NCBI GenBank assembly: GCA_036639955.1
Contig: JAVWHP010000002.1
Span: forward strand, 131,966 to 195,965
Source: JAVWHP01 sp036639955
Lineage (GTDB): Bacteria > Bacillota_I > Bacilli_A > Erysipelotrichales > Erysipelotrichaceae
Length of the DNA: 64,000 nucleotides
Reading direction: 5' to 3'
Below, piece by piece: positions 8,211 to 15,282 of the stretch. A model generated the notes under the pieces. That model was not told the DNA's origin. It saw only the letters and a program-made list of their open reading frames with translations, and did no database searches. How positions within the stretch are numbered: the first letter of the stretch is position 1; every line of letters starts with the position of its first letter. The position numbers and the translations under genes are program-made.

Positions 8211-8586
8211 GGGTTTTACAACGATTGAAGTAATCATAAGCTTAGCTTGTTTAAGTCTTATGATTATATTACTAATTAAAAGCTTATCAATCATTAAAGC
8301 AATAAAAATAGATCAATCATTAATAACTAATGAATTAGCTATTAATGAGATGCGATTAATATATGCTTATTCTAATGAACATGATTTATCTGATGATGAA
8401 TATAACTTTAAATATTTAGATAACATAATGCACTATTATCTAGATGAAAACAAATTGGTTTTAACCCCAGGCTATCAAATATTATTAACCAATATAGATA
8501 ATTTTGAATTCATAAAAAACGATAATTGTATATACATCGACTATTACTATAAAGATGAACTTAAGCATGTGTTACTCGGATGTTAA
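8200..8586 (+). CDS. Competence pseudopilin (ComGF-like)
   Basis: A 128-residue pilin-like protein: MKNKGFTTIEVIISLACLSL is a prepilin signal (Gly-Phe, Glu at mature position 5) followed by a hydrophobic helix to about residue 30. The acidic C-terminal domain includes a segment similar to ComGF proteins (YQILLTNIDNFEF, CIYIDYYYKDE). It overlaps the 55-codon gene before it and probably the following gene, so all are likely translated from one comG mRNA. ComGF is the best guess from position and the late beta-rich segment; sequence alone does not fix it. Confidence 0.72.
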   Translation: MKNKGFTTIEVIISLACLSLMIILLIKSLSIIKAIKIDQSLITNELAINEMRLIYAYSNEHDLSDDEYNFKYLDNIMHYYLDENKLVLTPGYQILLTNIDNFEFIKNDNCIYIDYYYKDELKHVLLGC

Positions 8587-8953
8587 AAGGGAACGAGCAG
8601 ATAAACCTGTGAGGGGGAGGGCGGGTGTTGCTAGTCTTTACGTTATAGTAATAACAAGTATTATTATCATATTTATTGGGGGATTAAATATATATAATTA
8701 TAATGTTTTAATGATAATTAAAGATAAGAATACCAAACTATTAAGTGAGGTATATATAGTTAAACATGTATTTAAACAATTACATGAAGAAATATATGAT
8801 AAAGAAATATTAAGTTACAAAGAAACAGAATATGATGTAAATTATGAAACAGATATAGCATATATAAAGATAGTGAACCCTAATTTTCAATATAACATTA
8901 AAATTACATATGATTTTGTATTAGATTGTATCTTAAAACATGAATATTATTAA
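8555..8953 (+). CDS. Possible last comG-operon protein (ComGG-like), start uncertain
   Basis: The frame has one N-terminal hydrophobic helix (VASLYVIVITSIIIIFIGG) preceded by a basic stretch (RGRAG), then an acidic domain with several Tyr. This is the layout of ComGG, the last comG pilin, whose signal is often atypical and lacks Glu at position 5. Candidate starts are ATG 8555, ATG 8567 and GTG 8609; none has a well-spaced ribosome site, though GAGGGGGAGG lies just past the last of them. Translation probably depends on coupling with the upstream gene, which it overlaps. The 8588-8630 stretch is unusually G-rich for this genome. The ComGG call is an inference from position. Confidence 0.6.
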   Translation: MNLSMCYSDVKRERADKPVRGRAGVASLYVIVITSIIIIFIGGLNIYNYNVLMIIKDKNTKLLSEVYIVKHVFKQLHEEIYDKEILSYKETEYDVNYETDIAYIKIVNPNFQYNIKITYDFVLDCILKHEYY

Positions 8954-8985
8954 TAAAACAAGCCAAAATAAAAGTAGGTGATAAG

Positions 8986-9315
8986 ATGTTAATATTATTA
9001 AGCAGTATTACTTATGTAGGACTATTATTATTAGGCTATTTATTGATGTTTATAGAAGGAAGTCTAATAATAAACACATTAATGTTTATTATGTTTATAT
9101 TAGTATCAAATTGGCCGGTACTAAGAAAGAATTGTATAGTTTATGAATACATATATCCCTTATTATTTGTAATAATAATAGGATATATAAATGCAGGTTT
9201 AGGGTATGAAGTAGGGGGAAGTAGTAGTGCATATTATTATTTAAGTACATGGATAGCTTATATATTTTATATTTATACTAGAGCAAATGAAAGAATTAAT
9301 GATATTTTAGTTTGA
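8986..9315 (+). CDS. Small hydrophobic membrane protein of unknown function
   Basis: I do not recognise this 109-residue protein. It has about four hydrophobic segments (residues about 1-23, 26-43, 55-70 and 85-98), with an interior Gly/Ser-rich link (EVGGSSSAYYY) and a charged end (TRANERINDILV). TAGGTGAT is a clear ribosome site seven bases before the ATG, so it is very likely translated. It follows the comG genes on the same strand with a 32-base gap and may be a distal member of that operon. A promoter for efp overlaps its last codons. Confidence 0.65.
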   Translation: MLILLSSITYVGLLLLGYLLMFIEGSLIINTLMFIMFILVSNWPVLRKNCIVYEYIYPLLFVIIIGYINAGLGYEVGGSSSAYYYLSTWIAYIFYIYTRANERINDILV

Positions 9316-9339
9316 CAAATTGAAGAAAACCTTTAAAAT
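9312..9339 (+). promoter_or_regulatory. Vegetative promoter for efp
   Basis: TTGACA (9312-9317) and TAAAAT (9334-9339) are 16 bases apart, 32 bases before the efp start. The -35 box overlaps the end of the preceding gene. Confidence 0.7.
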
Positions 9340-9371
9340 AGATATGTAACTAACTAGAGAGGTTGATAAAT

Positions 9372-9935
9372 ATGATTATAGTAAATGACTTAAAACCAGG
9401 ACAAACAATTAAATACGAGAATGACATCTTTACAATTGTTGAAACATCACATAATAAAACTGCGATGCGTCAAATGATCGTTAAAGCAAAAGTTAAGAAT
9501 TTAAGAAGTGGAGTTATTAATGAATTAACATTCACTGGTGGAGGCAAGGTTGAACCTGCTCATATTGATAAAAAAGAAATGCAATATCTTTATGACACTG
9601 ATGAAGATTTAGTTTTCATGGATAATGAAACTTATGAACAATTAGAAATTCCACGTTCAAATTTAACATGGGAATTAAACTTTATGAAAGCCAATGATAA
9701 TATTAATATTTCAATGTATGAAGGTGAAATATTAGGTATTATCTTACCAGATAAAGTTTCTATGAAAGTAGTTGAAACTGAACCAGCTGTAAAAGGAGAT
9801 ACTGCAACAAGTGCTTCTAAATTAGCTAAACTTGAAAGTGGATTAGAACTTCGTGTTCCTTTATTTATAAATGTAGATGAAAACATTATCGTAAGTACAT
9901 CTGATGCTAAATATTCAGGTAGAGATAATAAATAA
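9372..9935 (+). CDS. efp: Elongation factor P
   Basis: EF-P enters the ribosomal E site and relieves stalling at polyproline stretches. The 187-residue protein has the usual KOW-like domain I and two OB domains, with conserved blocks VKNLRSG, MQYLYDTDEDLVFMDNETYEQ, MYEGEILGI and VVETEPAVKGDTA. I start it at ATG 9372, where GAGAGGTTGAT is well spaced; an in-frame TTG at 9363 would add three residues. The domain I loop that touches the P-site tRNA reads SHNKTAMRQ instead of the common HVKPGKG, so the tip Lys/Arg aligns with Met (see findings). A terminator follows and ppa converges. Confidence 0.93.
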   Translation: MIIVNDLKPGQTIKYENDIFTIVETSHNKTAMRQMIVKAKVKNLRSGVINELTFTGGGKVEPAHIDKKEMQYLYDTDEDLVFMDNETYEQLEIPRSNLTWELNFMKANDNINISMYEGEILGIILPDKVSMKVVETEPAVKGDTATSASKLAKLESGLELRVPLFINVDENIIVSTSDAKYSGRDNK

Positions 9936-9960
9936 AAAAAATTCCTGAAGGAATTTTTTT
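9934..9960. terminator. Bidirectional terminator between efp and ppa
   Basis: An A-run plus ATTCC pairs with GGAAT plus a T-run across a TGAA loop. It is symmetric, so it serves efp on the plus strand and ppa on the minus strand. Confidence 0.85.
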
Positions 9961-9965
9961 ATTTA

Positions 9966-10475
9966 TTAGTTATCTTCTGGAAACCTAAGCTTATGTTCAA
10001 TATAGCGTTCACTAGATTCATCAAGCATTCTAAGAGTAGTATTAATATCTAGCCAACCTAGAACAGCAGTAGAAGAACCCTGTAAAGACTTATAAGTATT
10101 AAAGAAATACTCAACTTCCTTAAGAATATGAGGAGCTATATCATCTAAAGAATTAACATGATCATAGCGAGGATCATTATTACAAACTGCAATAACCTTA
10201 ATATCCACCTCTCCACTATCTATCATATCCATACCACCAATGATTCTAGCCTCAACATAACAACCAGGAAATGTTGGATATGTAGTAAATACAAGAATAT
10301 CCATTGGATCATTATCCAAAGCTAAAGTATTCTCAATATAGCCATATTCAGCAGGATAAAAAGTAGGAGAATATAAAACACGATCTAACTTGATCTTGTT
10401 AGTTTTCTTATTAACCTCATATTTATTTTGAGAACCCATAGGTATTTCAATTAAAGCTTCAACTAAACGATTCAT
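9966..10475 (-). CDS. ppa: Inorganic pyrophosphatase, class I
   Basis: This soluble enzyme hydrolyses pyrophosphate and pulls biosynthetic reactions forward. The 169-residue protein carries the class I signature (LDNDPMDILV) and the preceding active-site elements KYEVNK and YPAEYGYIENTL, with Asp/Lys residues through SGEVDIKVIAV. Many Bacilli such as B. subtilis use the unrelated class II, manganese-dependent PpaC instead, so the class I form is a small lineage marker. The ATG has a GAGGTGATC ribosome site. It is a single-gene unit divergent from the ECF transporter gene. Confidence 0.93.
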   Translation of the reverse strand: MNRLVEALIEIPMGSQNKYEVNKKTNKIKLDRVLYSPTFYPAEYGYIENTLALDNDPMDILVFTTYPTFPGCYVEARIIGGMDMIDSGEVDIKVIAVCNNDPRYDHVNSLDDIAPHILKEVEYFFNTYKSLQGSSTAVLGWLDINTTLRMLDESSERYIEHKLRFPEDN

Positions 10476-10534
10476 TTGATCACCTCTATAAATATAATAG
10501 CATTAATATTACAAAAATAATAGGAGAAAAAATC

Positions 10535-11101
10535 ATGAAAATAAAACATTATAATGTTTCACAGTTAGTAATAATAGCTTTAATGATTACATTAAGCTAT
10601 ATATTAATGTTTACTGGTATATCTATTATACCTGCTGTCCCACATCTAAAATTAGAATTCAGTATAATACCAATAGTTATTATAGCTTTAGGTATTAACA
10701 TTAGATCCGCAATATTAGCTGCGTTTATAGTAAATATGTTAGATTTCTTTAGTAAAGGCAGTTTGACAGGACTGCCTATAGATCAACTAATAAATTTAAT
10801 AGCAATTACAATCTTCTTAGTAGTTATAGTAAAATTTGAAAAGAACAATAAAACTAATATAGGTTTAATAATAAGTGTATTAGTCGTAAGTGTTATGATG
10901 ATATTTATAAACTATTTCTTTACCACACCACTATACTTTGGTCTATTGGGGATGGAACTACCTGATAATCTATTATATTATTGTGTAAGTGTTTATGGAA
11001 TCTTTAATGCTATAAAATGGGGATTAGTAGCTGTTGCCTATTTTGTTTGTTACAAATATATCAATATATTTAAAAAGAAAGTAATTCAAATGAGTAAATA
11101 G
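10535..11101 (+). CDS. ECF transporter substrate-binding (S) component, RibU-like
   Basis: A 188-residue membrane protein with about six hydrophobic helices, the size of an energy-coupling-factor S component. The segment PHLKLEFSIIPIVI followed by NMLDFFSKGSLTGLP resembles riboflavin-type S components (RibU/YpaA), which bind the vitamin and dock onto a shared EcfAA'T module encoded elsewhere. A TAGGAGA ribosome site precedes the ATG. I see no FMN riboswitch in the 59-base gap upstream, which weakens the riboflavin assignment. The substrate should be treated as probable riboflavin, otherwise another vitamin. Confidence 0.75.
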   Translation: MKIKHYNVSQLVIIALMITLSYILMFTGISIIPAVPHLKLEFSIIPIVIIALGINIRSAILAAFIVNMLDFFSKGSLTGLPIDQLINLIAITIFLVVIVKFEKNNKTNIGLIISVLVVSVMMIFINYFFTTPLYFGLLGMELPDNLLYYCVSVYGIFNAIKWGLVAVAYFVCYKYINIFKKKVIQMSK

Positions 11102-11132
11102 CTCATTAATAGTCATAAAGTTGTAAATTTTT

Positions 11133-11161
11133 TTGCTACTTATTTTGCTTTATGTTAAAAT
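11133..11161 (+). promoter_or_regulatory. Vegetative promoter for the acidic protein-cmk-der-gpsA operon
   Basis: TTGCTA (11133-11138) and TAAAAT (11156-11161) are 17 bases apart, with an extended -10 TG at 11153-11154. It lies 61 bases before the first gene of a four-gene run. Confidence 0.7.
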
Positions 11162-11221
11162 AGAAGGGTAAATAAATGATATTATACATGATAAAGTTTA
11201 ATTCATGTAAGGAGGAATATA

Positions 11222-12172
11222 ATGGAAAGTTTTTCAAGAGTAAAAAAATATGAAGAATTAAGAAAAAAGATTGAAGATGATGCTGATGTAGATGCAACAG
11301 AAGATATAAAAAGTGATGAATTAAGTAGTTTTGCAAATAAACTAAATAATATTGATCCAAGTAATTTTAAAAAGATGGATGTTACTGAAGATAAAAAAGA
11401 ACATGTACCTGAGAGAGATCGTCGTGAATCTTATTTTGAAGATAGTAATGATGAACCATTACCAAACTTTAAGAATGAATATCTTGACGATTTTATAAAA
11501 GAAGTAAAAGAATATAATATAGCTAATGGTAATTGTAATGATGAGGATACGCAAATTAATATTTTAAATCAATTACAAAATGTTAGTAGAGTATCAAGAG
11601 GTGCTTATCAAGAACAAATGAATAAAGAGCAAGGAGAAATTGACTCAACAATATCTGATACTGAAGTTGATATAGCAAGCCAAGTTAAGGAATTAGCAGC
11701 AATGAGTGACAATGATGATAACGAATCTAATATTAATGAAGATGAAATAAATGAAAAGCAAGAAGGAATGCGTGATGATTTAACTGATAAAAGTATTTTA
11801 GAACAATCAGATAAAGAAGATATGCTAAGTCAGCAGTTAACAGAGATTCAACAACAACAATCAGCAGCTCAAATGAATGCAGACAAAGGTAGAGGAACAG
11901 GAATGTTTATCTTGCCTAAAGAAGTAGGAAGTGTAGTTAGTTCAAGCAACTATCGAATGGAAGAAAATAAGATTCAACAAAAACTAGTAGAAGAAACTCA
12001 ACAACTAAGAGTGCAAATAAGTGAATATGAAGATGAAATGAATGGTATGAGCGATCATTTAGATAAGAACTCTAAACTATTAACAGTCATTCTATTAATA
12101 CTTATATTTGCATTAATTGCAGTTATAGGTTTTGTTATTTATATGGTAGTAAAATCTGGAGGTAAATTATAA
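11222..12172 (+). CDS. Acidic, probably tail-anchored membrane protein of unknown function
   Basis: I do not recognise a named family. The 316-residue protein begins with a basic/aromatic patch (MESFSRVKKYEELRKKI), continues as a very acidic, Asn/Gln-rich and probably disordered region to about residue 245, then has a predicted coiled coil (KIQQKLVEETQQLRVQISEY) and one C-terminal membrane helix (about 288-310). That architecture implies a cytoplasmic protein anchored by its tail. A perfect AAGGAGG ribosome site and its own promoter indicate strong expression. The stop overlaps the cmk start (TAATG), so it is translationally coupled to cmk, der and gpsA. An SRxxKYxxLR-like N-terminus may be a docking motif. 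Confidence 0.7.
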   Translation: MESFSRVKKYEELRKKIEDDADVDATEDIKSDELSSFANKLNNIDPSNFKKMDVTEDKKEHVPERDRRESYFEDSNDEPLPNFKNEYLDDFIKEVKEYNIANGNCNDEDTQINILNQLQNVSRVSRGAYQEQMNKEQGEIDSTISDTEVDIASQVKELAAMSDNDDNESNINEDEINEKQEGMRDDLTDKSILEQSDKEDMLSQQLTEIQQQQSAAQMNADKGRGTGMFILPKEVGSVVSSSNYRMEENKIQQKLVEETQQLRVQISEYEDEMNGMSDHLDKNSKLLTVILLILIFALIAVIGFVIYMVVKSGGKL

Positions 12173-12843
12173 TGCGTATTAATATAGCAATAGATGGACC
12201 AAGTGCTGCAGGTAAAAGCACTATTGCCAAATTATTAGCAAAAGAATTTGGTTATGCCCACTTAGACACCGGAGCAATGTATCGTTGCGTTGCTTACTAC
12301 TCTAAAGAAAAGGGCATTGCTATAGAAGACGATGACGCTATTATAGCATTAATAAAACAAATGAAAATTTCCTTTGATAGTGAAGGCAAAGTTTACATTA
12401 ATGGTAGCGACGTAAGCAATTTAATAAGAACAAATGAAATGTCAATGCGCGCATCTAAAGTAAGCGCTAAAGCTAAAGTACGTGAACTACTAGTAGCTTG
12501 GCAAAGAGAAATTGCAAGCCCACGTGGCTATATATTAGACGGACGTGATATAGGAAGCGTTGTTCTAGTTGATGCAGAAGTAAAGTTCTATTTAGTAGCA
12601 AGCGTTGAAGCGAGAGCTACTAGACGCTATAAAGAAGATCTAAATAAGTTTGGTAAAGCTAATTATGAAGAAATAGCTAAAGACATTGAACAAAGAGATT
12701 ATCAAGATACACATCGTGAACACTCACCACTCGTTAAAGCGAAAGATGCTATTGAAGTAGATACATCAAATATGAATATTGAACAGGTAAATGAATACCT
12801 AAGTAAGATTGTGAAAGATAAGATGAAGCTATTAGAAGCATAG
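12172..12843 (+). CDS. cmk: Cytidylate kinase
   Basis: Cmk phosphorylates CMP and dCMP to the diphosphates in pyrimidine salvage and nucleotide supply. The 223-residue protein has the P-loop GPSAAGKST near the N-terminus, the conserved LDTGAMYRCVAYY, and the late lid/substrate elements LDGRDIGSVV and RDYQDTHREHSPL. Length is typical. Its ATG shares bases with the stop of the preceding gene (TAATG), indicating coupled translation, and der follows after 16 bases. The cmk-der-gpsA-spoIVA-HU order is also that of B. subtilis. Confidence 0.95.
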   Translation: MRINIAIDGPSAAGKSTIAKLLAKEFGYAHLDTGAMYRCVAYYSKEKGIAIEDDDAIIALIKQMKISFDSEGKVYINGSDVSNLIRTNEMSMRASKVSAKAKVRELLVAWQREIASPRGYILDGRDIGSVVLVDAEVKFYLVASVEARATRRYKEDLNKFGKANYEEIAKDIEQRDYQDTHREHSPLVKAKDAIEVDTSNMNIEQVNEYLSKIVKDKMKLLEA

Positions 12844-12859
12844 AAAGGAATTAAATTAA

Positions 12860-14167
12860 ATGATAAATGGAATAGTTGCCATCGTAGGACGACCGAATGT
12901 CGGTAAATCAACAATTTTTAATCGAATCATTGGAGAAAGAAAATCAATTGTTGAAGATACACCAGGAGTAACAAGAGATCGAATCTATGGTAAAGCTGAA
13001 TGGCTAACAAAAGAATTTCGTGTCATTGATACTGGAGGAATACAGTTAGAAAATCAAGCATTTAAAAAAGAAATAGAAATGCAAGTAGAAATAGCAATAG
13101 AAGAAGCAGATACAATTCTTTTTCTAGTAAATGGAAAAGAAGGATTAAGTAAAGATGATGAATATATTGCTAGGATGTTATATAAATGTAATAAAGAAAT
13201 AATATTAGCAGTTAATAAAATAGATGATTTTTCTAAATTAGATGCCCTATATGAATTCTATTCATTAGGTCTAGGAGATCCAATTGCAGTAAGTGGAGAA
13301 CACGGAATTGGAACTGGTGATATGCTAGATGCAATCGTTAATTCATTTAAAAAAGATAGTTTTAACGAATATAAAGGAATGACTAAATTTGCTGTTATAG
13401 GAAGACCTAACGTTGGTAAATCATCATTAGTGAATGCTATATTGAAGCAAGATAGAGTTATAGTAAGTAATGTAGAAGGAACTACAAGAGATGCTATCGA
13501 TACACCATTCATTAGAGAAGATAAAGAATACGTTGTAATAGACACAGCAGGAATAAGAAAACGTGGTAAAGTATTTGAAAGTATAGAAAAATACTCTGTT
13601 TTAAGAGCAATGAGTGCTATAGAAAGAAGTGATGTAGTACTATTCTTAATAGATGGAGAAAGTGGTATAAGAGAACAAGATAAACATGTAGCAGGGTATG
13701 CACATGAAGCAGGTAAAGGTGTAATAATTGTTTATAACAAATGGGATACTGTAGTTAAAGATGAATCAACAATGGCTAAAGTAGAAAAAACAATTAGAGA
13801 ACAATTCTTATACTTAGCATATGCACCAATAGCCTTTGTATCAGCATTAAATAAGCAAAGAATTCAAACTTTATTACCATTAATAGATAGTGTACATGAT
13901 AACTCAGCTTTACGTATTGCTACTAATGTATTAAATGAAGTAATACTAGATGCACAGTTAATGACACCTCCACCAATGGTAAGTGGTAAAAGATTAAGGA
14001 TTTATTATGCTTCTCAAGTAAGTACTTGTCCACCAACCTTTATATTGTTTGTAAATGATCCAGAACTATTACATTTTAGTTATAAGAGATTTATAGAAAA
14101 TAGATTAAGAGAATCATTTGGATTTGAAGGAACGACATTAAGAATAATGGCACGAGAAAGAACGTAA
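12860..14167 (+). CDS. der: Ribosome biogenesis GTPase Der (EngA)
   Basis: Der has two tandem GTPase domains and a KH-like C-terminal domain and assists maturation of the 50S subunit. Both G domains are visible: G1 GRPNVGKST near residue 10 with DTPGVTRDR and later NKID; second G1 GRPNVGKSS near residue 180 with EGTTRDAID, DTAGIRKRG and NKWD. The KH-like end contains TPPPMVSGKRLRIYYASQ and NPE-type VNDPELLHFSYKRFIENRLRE. The 435-residue length matches the family. It follows cmk by 16 bases and precedes gpsA by 11, within one operon. Confidence 0.96.
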   Translation: MINGIVAIVGRPNVGKSTIFNRIIGERKSIVEDTPGVTRDRIYGKAEWLTKEFRVIDTGGIQLENQAFKKEIEMQVEIAIEEADTILFLVNGKEGLSKDDEYIARMLYKCNKEIILAVNKIDDFSKLDALYEFYSLGLGDPIAVSGEHGIGTGDMLDAIVNSFKKDSFNEYKGMTKFAVIGRPNVGKSSLVNAILKQDRVIVSNVEGTTRDAIDTPFIREDKEYVVIDTAGIRKRGKVFESIEKYSVLRAMSAIERSDVVLFLIDGESGIREQDKHVAGYAHEAGKGVIIVYNKWDTVVKDESTMAKVEKTIREQFLYLAYAPIAFVSALNKQRIQTLLPLIDSVHDNSALRIATNVLNEVILDAQLMTPPPMVSGKRLRIYYASQVSTCPPTFILFVNDPELLHFSYKRFIENRLRESFGFEGTTLRIMARERT

Positions 14168-14178
14168 GGAGTGATTAT

Positions 14179-15174
14179 ATGAAAGCAGTAATTGTAGGAA
14201 GTGGAAGTTGGGGAACAGGTATAGCCCAAGTACTAGCAGACAATAAGCAAGATGTAACAATATGGGGAATAGATAAAGATGAATTAAATGATATTAAAGT
14301 TAATCATCAAAATGCTAAATATTTTCCAGACGTTAAATTAAATGAGAATATTAAAGTAAGTAGTGATTTAGAAGTAGCTAGTGATGCAGATGTTGTAGTA
14401 TTAAGTGTACCAACAATTGCTATTGAAGATGTCTGTAAGTCATTAAATAAAGTAGTTAAACATAAGATTATTATAGTTAATACATCTAAAGGATTCCATC
14501 CTATTACAAATGAAAGAATGTCATGTGTAATAAGAGATACAATGGATGAAAATAAATTAAGCAGCGTAGTATCTTTAATAGGACCTTCACATGCAGAAGA
14601 AGTAGTATTAAGAATGCTAACTACTATATGTGCTGTATCATTAAATGATGAAGATGCTAAATTCGTACAAAGCAATTTCTCTAATGATTATCTAAGAGTA
14701 TATACAGGTAATGATGAAATAGGAAGTGAAGTAGGAGTTGCCATTAAGAATGCAATAGCAGTAGCTAGTGGAACTCTAGCAGGATTAGGCTATGGAGATA
14801 ATACTAAAGCGGCCTTAATTACAAGAGGATTAAAAGAAATGATTACCTTCGGTATGGCAATGGGTGGTAAATTTGAAACCTTCATGGGATTAACTGGTAT
14901 TGGAGATCTTATCGTAACTTGTACAAGTGTTCATTCAAGAAACTTCCAAGCAGGATATGAAATAGGTAAACATAATGATGCTCAATACTTCTGGGATAAC
15001 AATTCTAAAACAGTAGAAGGAGTAAGAACATCTAAAGTAGTACATGAATTAGCTATAAATATGAAATTAGACTTACCAATTATAAATGAAATATATAAAG
15101 TTTTATATGAAAATAAAAAGCCTAGTATCTCAGCTAATGATTTAATGTTAAGAGATTTAAAAGAAGAAATGTAA
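14179..15174 (+). CDS. gpsA: Glycerol-3-phosphate dehydrogenase (NAD(P)+)
   Basis: GpsA reduces dihydroxyacetone phosphate to sn-glycerol 3-phosphate, the backbone for phospholipids. The 331-residue protein starts with the Rossmann nucleotide-binding motif VGSGSWGTGIA and has the conserved STSKGF-type segment (NTSKGFHP), IGPSHAEEV, the catalytic lysine region (EVGVAIKNAIAVASG) and TGIGDLIVTCTS. A GGAGTGA ribosome site precedes the ATG. It is the last gene of the operon beginning at 11222 and is followed by a strong terminator. Confidence 0.96.
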   Translation: MKAVIVGSGSWGTGIAQVLADNKQDVTIWGIDKDELNDIKVNHQNAKYFPDVKLNENIKVSSDLEVASDADVVVLSVPTIAIEDVCKSLNKVVKHKIIIVNTSKGFHPITNERMSCVIRDTMDENKLSSVVSLIGPSHAEEVVLRMLTTICAVSLNDEDAKFVQSNFSNDYLRVYTGNDEIGSEVGVAIKNAIAVASGTLAGLGYGDNTKAALITRGLKEMITFGMAMGGKFETFMGLTGIGDLIVTCTSVHSRNFQAGYEIGKHNDAQYFWDNNSKTVEGVRTSKVVHELAINMKLDLPIINEIYKVLYENKKPSISANDLMLRDLKEEM

Positions 15175-15194
15175 TAGATAGTTAAAGATATGGT

Positions 15195-15226
15195 AATACA
15201 TCCGTAAAAACGGATGTATTTTTATA
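15195..15226 (+). terminator. Terminator after gpsA
   Basis: The stem ATACATCCG pairs with CGGATGTAT across a TAAAAA loop (15196-15204 with 15211-15219) and ends in a T-run. It closes the cmk-der-gpsA operon ahead of spoIVA. Confidence 0.85.
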
Positions 15227-15232
15227 TTATAT

Positions 15233-15261
15233 GAATAAATTCAGAATATGGAACATACATT
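15233..15261 (+). promoter_or_regulatory. Putative SigE-type promoter for spoIVA
   Basis: CATACATT (15254-15261) matches the mother-cell SigE -10 consensus CATACANT exactly. An ATA-containing -35-like GAATAAAT (15233-15240) lies 13 bases upstream. The element sits 21 bases before the spoIVA start, and spoIVA is SigE-controlled in B. subtilis. Confidence 0.6.
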
Positions 15262-15282
15262 TTAATAGTAATGGAGGTACTT

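Noticed and set aside
10756..10777. 7-bp hairpin AGGCAGT/ACTGCCT in the ECF gene
   Set aside because: It is short enough to arise by chance, so I did not list it with the long inverted repeats.
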